Positions 1 through 10,212 of a DNA stretch of 64,000 nt are shown piece after piece. Numbering within the stretch: the stretch's first letter is position 1; the number at the start of each line of letters is the position of its first letter. The DNA comes from Streptomyces hygroscopicus (GTDB lineage Bacteria > Actinomycetota > Actinomycetes > Streptomycetales > Streptomycetaceae), in contig CP018627.1 of assembly GCA_002021875.1 (NCBI GenBank), positions 3,658,001-3,722,000 of the forward strand. The letters run 5' to 3'. Below the pieces are notes generated by a model that saw nothing but the letters and a program-made list of their open reading frames with translations, was not told where the DNA came from and did no database searches. The position numbers and the translations under genes were made by a program.

Positions 1-3000
1 CTGCTGCAGCAGTACGGCGAACACGCGGTCCGGGACACTGAGGGCAGCGAACTCCTCCTGCTGCCCGCTCTGCTACGTATTGCGCTGATTACCGGCGACC
101 ACTCGGCAGGCGCTCAGCTCAAGGCGCTGGTGCCCAGGTTCCCGGACCGGATCGGGGAGGCAGCGGCCGCCGTCGCCGACCGTGCCCTCAGCGGTGCCCT
201 GATGATTGCATCCCCGCTGGGTGCCGACGCCTCCGAAAGCGAGGCCCGACTGCGGGATCTGCGCGAGCAGAGCCGTGCCCTGCTCATGCCGCAGAGGCTG
301 CGGTTTGCGCGGGCGACGGAGATAGCCAAGCGGTGGCTGGCCCCCGACACCGGGATGCTCGGATCGCTGCTCATGGCCGTCGTCGGCGACAACCGCGACG
401 CAATGCAACAGGTGCGTGAGCAGGCCGAGCGGCTGTCGAAACTGGCAGAGGTCAACAGCGAGATCGACCGCATGGACCGCAAGCACCGCTCGTCCAGCGG
501 CAAGCCGCTGCAAGGCTCCGGGCGGCAGGATCTGGTGCACCTCGTGGAGCGAGCCGTCGGCCTCGTCAAGGAATGGTGCCTGGCGGTCGACGGCACCCGC
601 CGTGGCGACCGTTCTGACGGCAACCGTGCGGCCAAGGAGATCTCCTCTCTCCGTCAGTCCCTGCTGGACGGCAGGGAGGCGGCGCTGGCCGATGTGGAGC
701 AGCTGGCGCGGCGCTCGGACGCCGTCTGGACTGCGACGGCCTGGGCGGCACGCGCCTCGATAGAGGACCTATACGCTCTCCTGGCCGGTGACACCGTGAC
801 CACGCGTTCCGGCGGTCAGGTCGACCCGGAACTCATGCTGGACGCGGAACTGCTGAAGGTGTGCGACACCCCTGACGAGCGGCCGTCACTCGATGAGCTT
901 CTCACCGCGGTCGACCGAAGCTGGGAGGACGCGCTCGGCGAGCGGCTCTCCCACGACGCCTTCACCGCGGCTCGTACCATCGTCGAGCTGGCCGGACGAG
1001 GGCTGCTTCCTGCCGCACGGGCCAGGGAGTTCGTCCCGACCACGGACGGCGAGATCGACGACCAGGAGGCCCTCCGGCGCACGCAGCTGCGCAAGGCACA
1101 CAGCGAACTCGTCGCCGAGCTGCACCGCGCGCAGGCGGACGGTGCCGTGACCGAGGACCAGGACCTGAGCCTTCAGGAGCTGCTGGCCGACGCCCATGAC
1201 CACCTCGAAGGCGCCGACCGGAACGACCTGCTGAACGTGCGCCGGGCGCTCGACACGGTGCGGAGTGACCTGCCTGCCTTCCGGAGGCAGGCGGCCGACC
1301 GGATCCGCGCCCGGCTGGATGTCCTGGAGCCCACCGCGGAGGAACGGGCCCAGGTCCTGCGGCGCCTGGAGACGAACGATCTGGCCACCGCAGCCGACCT
1401 CGTCTACTTCCTGGAGATCGGCGAAGTCGTCCCGGAGATCGAGGGAGGCGAGTCTCACCTGACCGAGTTCTTCCCGGCTGTGCCCGACGGCTTGCCGGGA
1501 GGCATCGACCACAACCTCGTCGACCTGGTCCGGTCCGGCGGCAAGCATCCGACGCTTCCCGTCCTTGACTACGGCGCCTTGTCCACCGATGAGGCCGCAC
1601 TGGCGGCCGACGCCCTCGACGAGTGGCGCGCGCTGGCCGCCGCCGAGCCGAAGGACCGGCTGCAGGTGGCTCCGACGCGACAGGTGCCGCCGCTTCTCAA
1701 GCTCCTCGGCTACGACGCCAAGAGCGCCAGGCCGCTCGACGACCGGTCCCAGCACCGCCGGGAATACCGTCTCTTCGAAGCAACCGGGGTGGAGATCAAC
1801 GGCAGGGCGAAGGCGCCCGCGTTCGGCTCGCACATCAGGGAGCAGGGCGGCAACCTGCGGATGATGATGGTGTGGGGCAGGCCCCCCGCCAAGGTCGTTA
1901 TGAGCTGGGCGGAGCGCGACACCAGCGGAGCGAGCCTTCTCGTCGTCTACTTCGGCACGCTCAGCTGTGAGGCCCGCGTCGAACTCGCCGTGGGCTCCGG
2001 CCGGTTGCAGCCGCTGCTGGTGGTAGACGATGCCGCCCTCGCCTATCTCGCTGCCTGCGGCAACCGCCAGGTGAGCACTGCCACGCAAACACTGCTGCCC
2101 TTCTCCGGCGTCAACCCGTACATCAGGGAGAAGCGTGGCCGGATCGGCGGCGAGATGTTCTACGGCCGTGACGCCGAACGCAAGAGCATCCTCGACCCAC
2201 GCGGCACCCAGGTCATCTACGGCGGCCGGGGACTCGGCAAGTCGGCATTGCTCGCCGACGCTGGGGAACGGTTCACGGAGCAACGCCCCGGCTACCACCA
2301 AGCGGTTTACGTCAACCTTGACCAGGAGAACATTGGCAAGGGCAGCTCGTTCGGGCCGGAGACGCTGTGGAGCGTCCTGGAGCGGGAGCTGATCGAGGCG
2401 CAGGTACTCGACGATCGGCCGCAGGGGCGCAGGAAGCGGCAGGAGATCTCCGAACGGGTGCGCGCCGGCATCCGGATCTGGCTGGACGGGGACTCGCGCC
2501 GCCGCCTGCTGATCCTGCTCGACGAGTGCGACCAGTTCTTCGAGGCGGATGCTCCGCGCTTCGACCAGACCAAGAAGCTCAAGGGCCTCGGGTCCGACAC
2601 TAAGGACCGCGCCAAAGTCGTCTTCGCCGGACTGCACTCCGTGCAGCGCTTCTCCAAGCTCGCGAGCAACGGGCCGTTCGGCCACCTCGCGCAGACCCCG
2701 AAGGTGATCGGCCCGCTGGCTCCCCAGTCCGCGGCCGAGCTGCTGGTTGAGCCGATGCGGGCGCTCGGGTTCGAGTTCAAGGACCTGGATCTCGTCAACC
2801 GGGTGCTCGGCTGCTGCTCGTACCAGCCCTTCCTACTGCAGATGTTCGGGCACCGGCTGGTGGAGCTGATGCATCGCAAGCGGGCTCGGCGCGGAGCCGA
2901 GGGGCCGCCTTACAAGGTGGAGGTGACCGACATTGAGGTCGTGGAGTCGGACGCCCCGCTCAGGGACGGGATTTCGGCGGCCTTCAAGGACACGCTGAGC

Positions 3001-4233
3001 CTAGACCACCGTTATGACGTGATCGCCAATGTGCTGGCATACCACGCCCGCCACCGCGGCTTGGAGGTGCGGCTGAGCGACACCGAGCTGCGCGAGGAGT
3101 GCGAGACGTACTGGCGCAAGGGGTTCGAACAGCTCGACACTGAGGGTTTCCGCGCCTACCTCTCCGAGATGGTCGGCCTCGGTATCCTCGCGCCCAACCA
3201 CGACGGCCTGGGCTGGCACCTGCGTGGCCCCAACGCTCTGCGCATGATCGGTACCTCCCACGAGGTGGAGGCCCGCCTGCTCAGGGCCGAACAGGACTGT
3301 GAACTCCAGGAGAGCATCGTGCAGGAGGGCCGCCCCGAGATGCCCGACGGCCAGCCGGCTCCGCTGACCAACACGCAGCTCGACGACCTTCTGGGTGAGC
3401 GGTCCAACCGGACCAGGGTCGTCCTCGGCACGTCCGCCACCGGGGTCACCGATGTCGCCCGGACCTTGCGTACCATCGCCGGACCGATCGACGGCTGGAC
3501 GCTGCCGCCCGTCGGCAAGCCCAGCGTGTACAAGCAGGAGCTCACCGGCGGACGCCCTCGCGAACGACGGGTCGTCATCAGTGACTTCGTCAACTATCGG
3601 GACCCGGTGCGGCCCGAGACCTGTCGGGAGGCCGTCGACCTGGCCGAGACACTGCTGCCCGCCATCCCAGGGGTCACCCGCGCGGTCGTCCTCGTCACCG
3701 ACACTTCCCAGCTGGCCCTGTGGCGCACCCTGCTGACGGGGATCGACCCCACCTCGGCCGCCCCAGTGGTGCTGCGCCGCCACGACCGCCGCAGCCTGCG
3801 AGGCTGGGCTCAGCGTGTCAACGTGTTCCACACGGAGGACCGCCTGGACCGTCTCCACGAGCTGACCGGCGGCTGGCCACTCCTGGTCGGCCGAGCACAT
3901 CGCCTGCACGGCGAACTGGGCGACCCCGAGGAGGTGCTGCGTCGCCTGGCAGGCCTCCGCACGGACCGGGCCGAGGCGTCCGCCTTCGCCGAGGCGACCG
4001 GCGTGTATGCGGACCCGTTGCTTGCCGCTGGGTACCGGGCCCTCGACGACGAGTTCAAGGGCGGCCCGTTTGATCTGGAGGGCGCGGTGACCGCTGTGGC
4101 ACTCAAGATCGAGGACGAGGACGAGGCACGGTGGATCGTCAACTGCCTCGATGCTCTTCAGGTATTCGACCGCGAGGACACCCAATTGCGTCTGGAACCG
4201 CTGCTGCACCAGTGCGTGACGCTCAGCGGGTGA
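1..4233 (+). CDS. Large P-loop NTPase (STAND/AAA-like), 5' end outside window
   Basis: The frame is open from base 1, so the true start lies upstream; at least 1410 codons are present. The first ATG in the window (130) is internal. A Walker A motif (GGRGLGKSAL, about 2221-2250) follows a typical lead-in (FYGRDAERKSIL), and a Walker B (LLILLDECDQFF) lies near 2505-2540, so this is an ATPase with a central nucleotide-binding domain of AAA/STAND character. The N-terminal half is helical and charged with no recognised domain, and the C-terminal 450 residues look like a helical sensor region plus a second Rossmann-like part (about 3400-3900). Proteins of this build are often regulatory or anti-phage switches in actinomycetes, but I see no effector domain, so the role is open. 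It ends 15 bp before a strong hairpin and next to IS debris. Confidence 0.75.
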   Translation: MLQQYGEHAVRDTEGSELLLLPALLRIALITGDHSAGAQLKALVPRFPDRIGEAAAAVADRALSGALMIASPLGADASESEARLRDLREQSRALLMPQRLRFARATEIAKRWLAPDTGMLGSLLMAVVGDNRDAMQQVREQAERLSKLAEVNSEIDRMDRKHRSSSGKPLQGSGRQDLVHLVERAVGLVKEWCLAVDGTRRGDRSDGNRAAKEISSLRQSLLDGREAALADVEQLARRSDAVWTATAWAARASIEDLYALLAGDTVTTRSGGQVDPELMLDAELLKVCDTPDERPSLDELLTAVDRSWEDALGERLSHDAFTAARTIVELAGRGLLPAARAREFVPTTDGEIDDQEALRRTQLRKAHSELVAELHRAQADGAVTEDQDLSLQELLADAHDHLEGADRNDLLNVRRALDTVRSDLPAFRRQAADRIRARLDVLEPTAEERAQVLRRLETNDLATAADLVYFLEIGEVVPEIEGGESHLTEFFPAVPDGLPGGIDHNLVDLVRSGGKHPTLPVLDYGALSTDEAALAADALDEWRALAAAEPKDRLQVAPTRQVPPLLKLLGYDAKSARPLDDRSQHRREYRLFEATGVEINGRAKAPAFGSHIREQGGNLRMMMVWGRPPAKVVMSWAERDTSGASLLVVYFGTLSCEARVELAVGSGRLQPLLVVDDAALAYLAACGNRQVSTATQTLLPFSGVNPYIREKRGRIGGEMFYGRDAERKSILDPRGTQVIYGGRGLGKSALLADAGERFTEQRPGYHQAVYVNLDQENIGKGSSFGPETLWSVLERELIEAQVLDDRPQGRRKRQEISERVRAGIRIWLDGDSRRRLLILLDECDQFFEADAPRFDQTKKLKGLGSDTKDRAKVVFAGLHSVQRFSKLASNGPFGHLAQTPKVIGPLAPQSAAELLVEPMRALGFEFKDLDLVNRVLGCCSYQPFLLQMFGHRLVELMHRKRARRGAEGPPYKVEVTDIEVVESDAPLRDGISAAFKDTLSLDHRYDVIANVLAYHARHRGLEVRLSDTELREECETYWRKGFEQLDTEGFRAYLSEMVGLGILAPNHDGLGWHLRGPNALRMIGTSHEVEARLLRAEQDCELQESIVQEGRPEMPDGQPAPLTNTQLDDLLGERSNRTRVVLGTSATGVTDVARTLRTIAGPIDGWTLPPVGKPSVYKQELTGGRPRERRVVISDFVNYRDPVRPETCREAVDLAETLLPAIPGVTRAVVLVTDTSQLALWRTLLTGIDPTSAAPVVLRRHDRRSLRGWAQRVNVFHTEDRLDRLHELTGGWPLLVGRAHRLHGELGDPEEVLRRLAGLRTDRAEASAFAEATGVYADPLLAAGYRALDDEFKGGPFDLEGAVTAVALKIEDEDEARWIVNCLDALQVFDREDTQLRLEPLLHQCVTLSG

Positions 4234-4247
4234 CAGTGACACCATCC

Positions 4248-4271
4248 GGCCGCCCGCATGTCTGGGCGGCC
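4248..4271 (+). terminator. Hairpin terminator after the large NTPase gene
   Basis: A perfect 8-bp inverted repeat, GGCCGCCC / GGGCGGCC, with an 8-nt loop starts 15 bp after the stop codon at 4233. There is no T tract, which is common for actinomycete terminators. Confidence 0.6.
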
Positions 4272-4275
4272 GTGC

Positions 4276-4550
4276 GCTTGCCGAATACCTCGTCCGTGCA
4301 GGTCACGCTGCATGTCGGTATTCGTGGAGGATGCCTCCGAGGCGATCGTGCCGACGTATGTTGAGGCGGGCTAATGTGTCCGGCTCGTCGATCGGCGGGG
4401 GCAAGGGGTGGAGCGGTCTGGCGTTGGCGATGCCTTGGTGTGGTCGATGTCCGTTGTAGAACTGCTCGAACTCGTGCAGGGCGTGGAGGAGGTGCCGCTG
4501 GTTCCAGATCAGTGTCCGGTCCAGTAGCTCGCGGCGACAGGTCTGTACCC
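4276..4550 (-). mobile_element. IS remnant: right end and transposase C-terminus
   Basis: An IS end with the 21-nt motif GCTTGCCGAATACCTCGTCCG lies at 4276-4296. Just inside it, on the minus strand, a frame (4303-4550) encodes the last roughly 80 residues of an integrase-core transposase, including FYNGHRPHQG and ending HEYRHAA. The same C-terminus is found in the copies at 26.1 kb and 22.6 kb. The N-terminal two-thirds and the other end are missing, so this copy is dead. Confidence 0.75.
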
Positions 4551-4838
4551 TGCGCTTGCCGAGAATGTCATCCGCCCTGGTCGGACGCCTGCACCCGGGC
4601 TGGCGGTAGTCGGCCTCGTCGCTCTAGTCGGCGCTCTCGCGCAGCCGACAGGCCACGCGTCATGATGATCGACCGTGCTACTGCGACTGGCCTTGCGCTT
4701 GCCGAGAATGTCATCCTCCCTGGTCGGAGGCCTGCACTGGACCCCACACTCGCCAGCCGCGGTCGCTCGAGTCGGCGCTCTCGCGTAGCCCGTGGTCCAC
4801 GCGTCATGATGATCGATCGTGCTGCTGCGACTGGCTTA
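4551..4838 (+). repeat. Tandem direct repeat of an IS left end (2 x about 143 bp)
   Basis: Two imperfect head-to-tail copies, 4551-4693 and 4694-4838. Each holds the IS inverted-repeat sequence (GCTTGCCGAGAATGTCATCC at 4554 and 4697), a GGCGCTCTCGCG block, a TCATGATGATCGA block and the first codons of the transposase (LLRLA). The first copy stops after about six codons and runs directly into the second. The copies differ at many positions, so the duplication is not recent. Confidence 0.7.
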
Positions 4839-5457
4839 CCTGGGTGTGTCGAACGCGTTCGCGATGCTTCGCCTGCTGCCGATGACCGACCGGGACAAGG
4901 ACGCGGAGATACTCGCCCTGCGCCACCAGATCACCGTGCTGGAACGCCAACTCGGCAAGGACAAGCTCCGGTTCACGCCGAGCGATCGGGCGTACCTGGC
5001 GGCGCTGTTGCACCGGCTGCCACCGCGCGTCCTGCGACAGTTACGGCTGCTCGTACGCCCCGACACGGTGCTGCGTTGGCACCGCGACCTCGTCGCACGC
5101 CGCCATGCCGTCTCCTGCCGACCCAAACGCGCGGGGAGACCGCGTACCGTGCGCTCGATCCGCATCCTGGTGCTGCGGCTGGCGAAGGAGAACCCGAGCT
5201 GGGGGTACAGGCGCCTGCACGGCGAGCTGCTCGTGCTGGGGCTGAGAGTGGGCGCGTCCACCATCTGGGAAATCCTGAAGGAGGCAGGCATCGACCCAGC
5301 GCCCGAGCGGAATTCCGGTACCTGGGCCAGTTTTCTGCGTTCCCAGGCTGAGGCGCTTCTGGCCTGCGACTTCATGGAAACAGTCACCCTGTCGGGCGTA
5401 CGGATATACGTGCTCGTGGTGATCGAGCACGGCACTCGCCGGATCCGCGTCCTGGGC
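4819..5457 (+). pseudogene. Transposase N-terminal fragment, cut by another IS
   Basis: The frame starts at GTG 4819 and encodes about 213 residues of an IS3/IS481-like integrase-core transposase: the helix-turn-helix region (EILALRHQITVLERQLGK, VLRWHRDLVARRHA) and the start of the integrase fold (LLACDFMETVTLSGV). It is close to the copy at 26.3-27.2 kb. The frame breaks exactly where the next IS begins (5458; the TGA is supplied by that IS end), and no downstream half is found on its far side, so the rest was lost by deletion or rearrangement. Confidence 0.8.
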
Positions 5458-6668
<1,211 letters not shown>

Positions 6669-7124
6669 GGCGTGCGAGGCGGGCGCGTGCACCGCCAGCC
6701 AGTCAGCGATGGCGGTCCAGGCGGGCAGAACGTCACTCATCGTGTCCTCCGTTGACATAGGCGAGACCTCGTCCACGCGTCCCCGGCCCGAACCCACCAC
6801 TCCGATCGCAGAACGTCGTAACCGGCAGCCGAGCCCGGCTTGATGCCAAACGCCCCCGTACTGTGGACGACCCGCCGGTCGGGAGGCCGACTGGACCGCA
6901 CCAACTCGCTTTACCTGGCCAACCGCGTGGTGGAGGCAAACCATCACATCGCGACCAACGCCGACCGGGTACAGCGGGTCTTGGCGGCACAGGGCGCCGG
7001 CATCTGACCCACCACGCATCGGTGCATGGCCAGTGTTCGTGACACATGGTCAGGGATACTCCGACGAACACCCAGGTGCCCAGCACCTTCACCCGCCCCC
7101 GATAGGCAACGGACGCCCAGCCGT
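6669..7124. other. Intergenic debris, no gene assigned
   Basis: Between the IS end and the GntR remnant I see no family-recognisable frame. A 54-codon frame at 6843-7007 (+) contains RTNSLYLANRVVEANHHIA and may be the tail of a lost gene; I cannot name it. Confidence 0.4.
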
Positions 7125-7260
7125 TCAGCCGGGAGCCGCGGTTCCCATGACCACGTCGACGGCGAGACAGCGATGGGCGGCGAAGAGTTGGAGGGCAGGC
7201 TCAGCGTCTCGGGCTGGGCGACGTTCCTGCGCTCCAGGTCGAGGCCGCCCTCGCCGCCGA
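7125..7260 (-). pseudogene. Remnant of a second GntR/FCD regulator (C-terminus)
   Basis: The minus strand encodes ALQLFAAHRCLAVDVV, matching the C-terminus of the adjacent intact regulator (ALDLFAAHRRVAVDVV, about 7550-7610). Upstream of it the reading frame is scrambled. It looks like the decayed end of a paralogous regulator or of a tandem duplication. Confidence 0.5.
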
Positions 7261-7535
7261 CTCCTTCGAGACCAAAACCCTGACCGGAGCCGCCCTGTAC
7301 GTCCCACAGCGATCGAGCACGCCACCTGCCGCGTGCCCATCCTCGGCCTGCTTGGGGGCGTCGGAGTCGGATTCGGAGTTGTAGCGCACAGGGCCTGATC
7401 CGCATCGCCGGGTGTCTGGAAGGACTCGTACGAGAAGGAGAGGTCTCCGACGAGGGCCCCGCCTCATCGACCGCCACCGACCGTGGCGCCGCACCGCAGG
7501 GGCGCCACGGAGTGCCGGCCACGGGCCGGCGCAGG

Positions 7536-8204
7536 TCAGCTGTGGGCGACGTCCGCGGTCACTACGTCGACGGCTACCCGGCGGTGGGCTGCGAACAGGT
7601 CGAGCGCGGCCCGGACGTCACGGGAGCGCAGCGCGGCGACGAGCCGATGGTGTTCCTCGGGGACGCGCTCGAGGTAGCCCTTGGTGCTGTGGCCGATCCG
7701 GGTCAGCAGGAACAGGTGAACCTGGCATCGTATGGCCTCCCACGCTTCCATGAGTCGCTGGTGCCGGGTGGCGGCGAAGACCGTGTCATGGAACGCAATG
7801 TCCAGACGGACCATCTCGTGCTCGTCCCGGGCCTGCTCCATGAGCCCGGCTGCCTTCTCCAGCGATGCGAAGTCCTCTTCCGAGGCGAGAGCGGTGATCC
7901 GCTCGACGGCGAGCTGTTCCAGGGCGCCGCGCAGGCTTTCAAGCTCGGCGATGTCCTCGGCGGACAGCGTGGTCACCATGGTGCCGCGGTGCCACGCGCA
8001 GCGGACCAGGCCCTCGCGCTCCAGCAGTCGCAGCGCCTCCCGGACCGGGCCGCGACTGACGTCCATCACCCCTGACAGCTCCACCTCGCGCAGCTGCGCA
8101 CCCGGGGCGTAGGCCCCATTGAAGATGGCGTCCCGGATACGGTCCGCCACCTCGTCGGCAAGACCCCGGCGGCGTGCGGGGGCCACCTTGCCCGTGTCGC
8201 CCAT
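7536..8204 (-). CDS. GntR family regulator, FadR/FCD subfamily
   Basis: 222 residues. The N-terminal winged helix (about 10-75) has the GntR signature (VSRGPVREALRLLEREGLV), and the rest is an all-helical FCD ligand domain with metal/ligand-type residues (DIAFHDTVFAATRH; EEHHRLVAALRSRD). It should act as a repressor relieved by a small acid or metabolite. ATG 8204 is chosen because AGGAGG lies 8 nt upstream; a GTG three codons earlier is possible. It is divergent from the redox operon starting at 8337, and two palindromic operators lie between, so it most likely controls that operon and itself. Confidence 0.88.
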   Translation of the reverse strand: MGDTGKVAPARRRGLADEVADRIRDAIFNGAYAPGAQLREVELSGVMDVSRGPVREALRLLEREGLVRCAWHRGTMVTTLSAEDIAELESLRGALEQLAVERITALASEEDFASLEKAAGLMEQARDEHEMVRLDIAFHDTVFAATRHQRLMEAWEAIRCQVHLFLLTRIGHSTKGYLERVPEEHHRLVAALRSRDVRAALDLFAAHRRVAVDVVTADVAHS

Positions 8205-8227
8205 GGCTTCCACCTCCTAGATGTTCC

Positions 8228-8267
8228 AATGTTAACATTCAGACGCGCTGTGCTAATGTCAACATTA
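8228..8267. promoter_or_regulatory. Two palindromic operators for the GntR regulator
   Basis: AATGTTAACATT (8228-8239, perfect) and TAATGTCAACATTA (8254-8267, one central mismatch pair) share AATGT-NN-ACATT and are spaced 26 bp centre to centre. They sit in the gap between the divergent regulator and operon, the usual place for autoregulation and operon repression by FadR-type proteins. Binding is inferred. Confidence 0.7.
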
Positions 8268-8336
8268 GGACATTGAGCGTGGCGGGCCGCCGATCGGCCC
8301 GCTTCACCCCCGCGCACGCTGAGAGAGGCGATCGAC

Positions 8337-8987
8337 ATGAAGGTGTTCCAGATCGGTGCCGCCGGAGGCGTCGGCCGACGGCTCGCCGAGGTGCTCACCG
8401 CCCGCGGCGACGAGGTGACCGGCATGCACCGCGGACCGGCCCAGGCCGGCACCGTCCGGGCCACCGGCGCCGCCCCGGTCACCGGGGACCTGGTCGAGGA
8501 CTCGGTGGAAACGCTCGCGGAGCGCCTCGCCGGCCATGACGCCGTGGTCTTCTCGGCAGGTGCCCACGGCACCGGCATGGACAAGACCACCCTGATCGAC
8601 GGCGAGGGCCTCCAGAAGGCCGCCGACGCCGCCCAACGTGCCAGTGTCCGCCGGTTCGTGCTGGTCTCGGTGTTCCCCGACGCCCTCCGCGATGGGGCAC
8701 GCAGTGAGGGCTTCGAGCACTACATCAAGGTGAAGAAGACCGCCGACGTGTATCTCACCCGCACCGGCCTGAACTGGCTGATCGTCCGCCCCGGCACCCT
8801 CCTCGACACCCCCGGCACCGGCCATGTCACGGCCGGACCTGCCATCGAGTACGGCGATGTGCACCGCGACGACGTCGCCGCGTTCATCGACGCCGCCCTG
8901 CACGAGCCCGCGCTGAACCGCGTCATCGTCGAGCTCACCTCGGGCGAGACCCCCGTCGCCGACGCGGTCGCCGCGCTCACAGCCTGA
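8337..8987 (+). CDS. NAD(P)-binding atypical SDR (NmrA/SDR_a5-like)
   Basis: 216 residues. A Rossmann fold with an early glycine motif (GAAGGVGRRLAEVL, residues 7-20) and the C-terminal part typical of NAD(P)H-binding SDR_a5 proteins (LIVRPGTLLD; the VHRDDVAAFIDAAL segment). There is no classical YxxxK, as usual for this group. First gene of the GntR-controlled operon, preceded by GAGAGG. About one third of its residues resemble the product at 9467-10132, so the two are paralogues within one operon. Likely a redox or redox-sensing NADPH-binding protein; substrate unknown. Confidence 0.8.
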   Translation: MKVFQIGAAGGVGRRLAEVLTARGDEVTGMHRGPAQAGTVRATGAAPVTGDLVEDSVETLAERLAGHDAVVFSAGAHGTGMDKTTLIDGEGLQKAADAAQRASVRRFVLVSVFPDALRDGARSEGFEHYIKVKKTADVYLTRTGLNWLIVRPGTLLDTPGTGHVTAGPAIEYGDVHRDDVAAFIDAALHEPALNRVIVELTSGETPVADAVAALTA

Positions 8988-9062
8988 CCGACCAGCCACC
9001 TCGTTCCCCCCTGGGCGGCTCCCCTCTGCCCTCCTCACAGCACCACAGCAAGGAGAAACCCC

Positions 9063-9464
9063 ATGACGGCCATCGACTCCTACAGCCACAACGTCTCCGG
9101 CGAGGACGAGTTCGGCTTCGCGCAAGCCATCAAGGCCGGCGAGACGATCCACGTCTCCGGGCAGCTGTCCCACGACGAGGAGGGCACCTTCCTCCACCCG
9201 GGCGACTTCGATGCCCAGCTGAAGCAGGTGTACGCCAACTTCGAGAAGGTCCTCGCCCACTACGGCGTCACCCGTAACCAGGTCGTCTCGGAGACCCAGT
9301 ACATCGTCGACCTGCCGAAGTACAACATGGCGATGGCCGCCGCCAACCTGGACTACTTCGGCAACCACCGCCCCACCAGCAGCACGGTCGGTGTCGCCTC
9401 GCTGTTCTTCCCCGGCCAGCTGGTCGAGATCAGCTTCGTCATCGACACCCGCCTGCCCGCCTGA
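9063..9464 (+). CDS. RidA family protein (YjgF/YER057c/UK114)
   Basis: 133 residues, normal length for the family, preceded by AAGGAGA. It has the trimeric RidA pattern (ETIHVSGQLSHDEEG near 27-41; NFEKVLAHYGV; a C-terminal LVEISFVIDTRL). RidA proteins hydrolyse reactive enamine/imine intermediates. The canonical RidA arginine and neighbouring residues are not clearly in place (GVASLFFPGQLVEIS replaces the usual V-x-x-LP-x-D-A-L-V-E-I), so this is likely an Rid subfamily member with a pathway-specific role. It lies between two SDR genes and 2 bp before the next ORF. Confidence 0.82.
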   Translation: MTAIDSYSHNVSGEDEFGFAQAIKAGETIHVSGQLSHDEEGTFLHPGDFDAQLKQVYANFEKVLAHYGVTRNQVVSETQYIVDLPKYNMAMAAANLDYFGNHRPTSSTVGVASLFFPGQLVEISFVIDTRLPA

Positions 9465-9466
9465 TC

Positions 9467-10132
9467 ATGCGTGTCGTGATCGCCGGAGGCCACGGCAAGA
9501 TCGCCCTGATCCTGGAAAAGCTCCTGTCGGAGCGCGGCCACTCCGTGGCGGGCTTCATCCGAAACCCCGCCCAGGCAGGTGACCTCGCCGAGGCCGGAGC
9601 CGAGGCCCTGGCCGTCGACCTGGAGAAGGCCACCGCTGACGAGGTGGCGGGGCACCTGACCGGCGCGGACGCGGTGGTCTTCGCGGCGGGAGCGGGGCCG
9701 GGCAGCGGAGCGGCCCGCAAGGAGACGGTCGACCGCGATGCCGCGGTCCTGTTGGCGGACGCCGCACAAGCCGCCGGCGTCGGGCGGTACCTTCTCGTCT
9801 CCGCCATGGGCGACCACCTGCGGGCGGACCCGGACACCTTCGACGAAGGGTTCGGCATCTATATGCGAGCCAAGGCCGCCGCAGAAGACGCCCTCCGCGC
9901 CCGGTCCGCGCCCCGGGCGACCATCGTCCGCCCCGGCCTGCTCAGCAATGACCCCGGCACCGGAAGGGTGACACTCGCAGACCGCACCGGCACCGGCCCC
10001 GTTCCCCGCGCGGACGTCGCCGCAGTCCTGCTCGGGCTGCTCGAAGACACCCGGCTCGACGGCCGGACCGTCGAGGTCATCGGCGGCGACACCCCCATCG
10101 CGGACGCCCTGGCCGTCCTCACCGCCCACTGA
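9467..10132 (+). CDS. NAD(P)-binding atypical SDR, second copy
   Basis: 221 residues; ATG is 2 bp after the RidA stop, so the genes are co-translated. The N-terminal Rossmann motif (IAGGHGKIALILEKLL, residues 4-19) and the TIVRPGLLSNDPGTG segment match SDR_a5/YwnB-like proteins. It resembles the product at 8337-8987. Likely a flavin- or quinone-linked NADPH-binding protein in the same redox pathway; no substrate evidence. Confidence 0.8.
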   Translation: MRVVIAGGHGKIALILEKLLSERGHSVAGFIRNPAQAGDLAEAGAEALAVDLEKATADEVAGHLTGADAVVFAAGAGPGSGAARKETVDRDAAVLLADAAQAAGVGRYLLVSAMGDHLRADPDTFDEGFGIYMRAKAAAEDALRARSAPRATIVRPGLLSNDPGTGRVTLADRTGTGPVPRADVAAVLLGLLEDTRLDGRTVEVIGGDTPIADALAVLTAH

Positions 10133-10212
10133 CCACTCCGGGCGGGCCGCCCGCCCGCAGCGGCCGGCCCGCCCGGCACACCAAGCACCCACCACGAAGG
10201 AAGACCACACCC

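Noticed and set aside
886..2685. Long antisense frame (about 600 codons) opposite the large NTPase
   Set aside because: It mirrors the codon pattern of the plus-strand gene, has no family likeness, and the plus frame contains Walker motifs.
4551..4838. CRISPR-like or regulatory repeat array
   Set aside because: Only two copies, about 143 bp long, each matching an IS end and transposase start.
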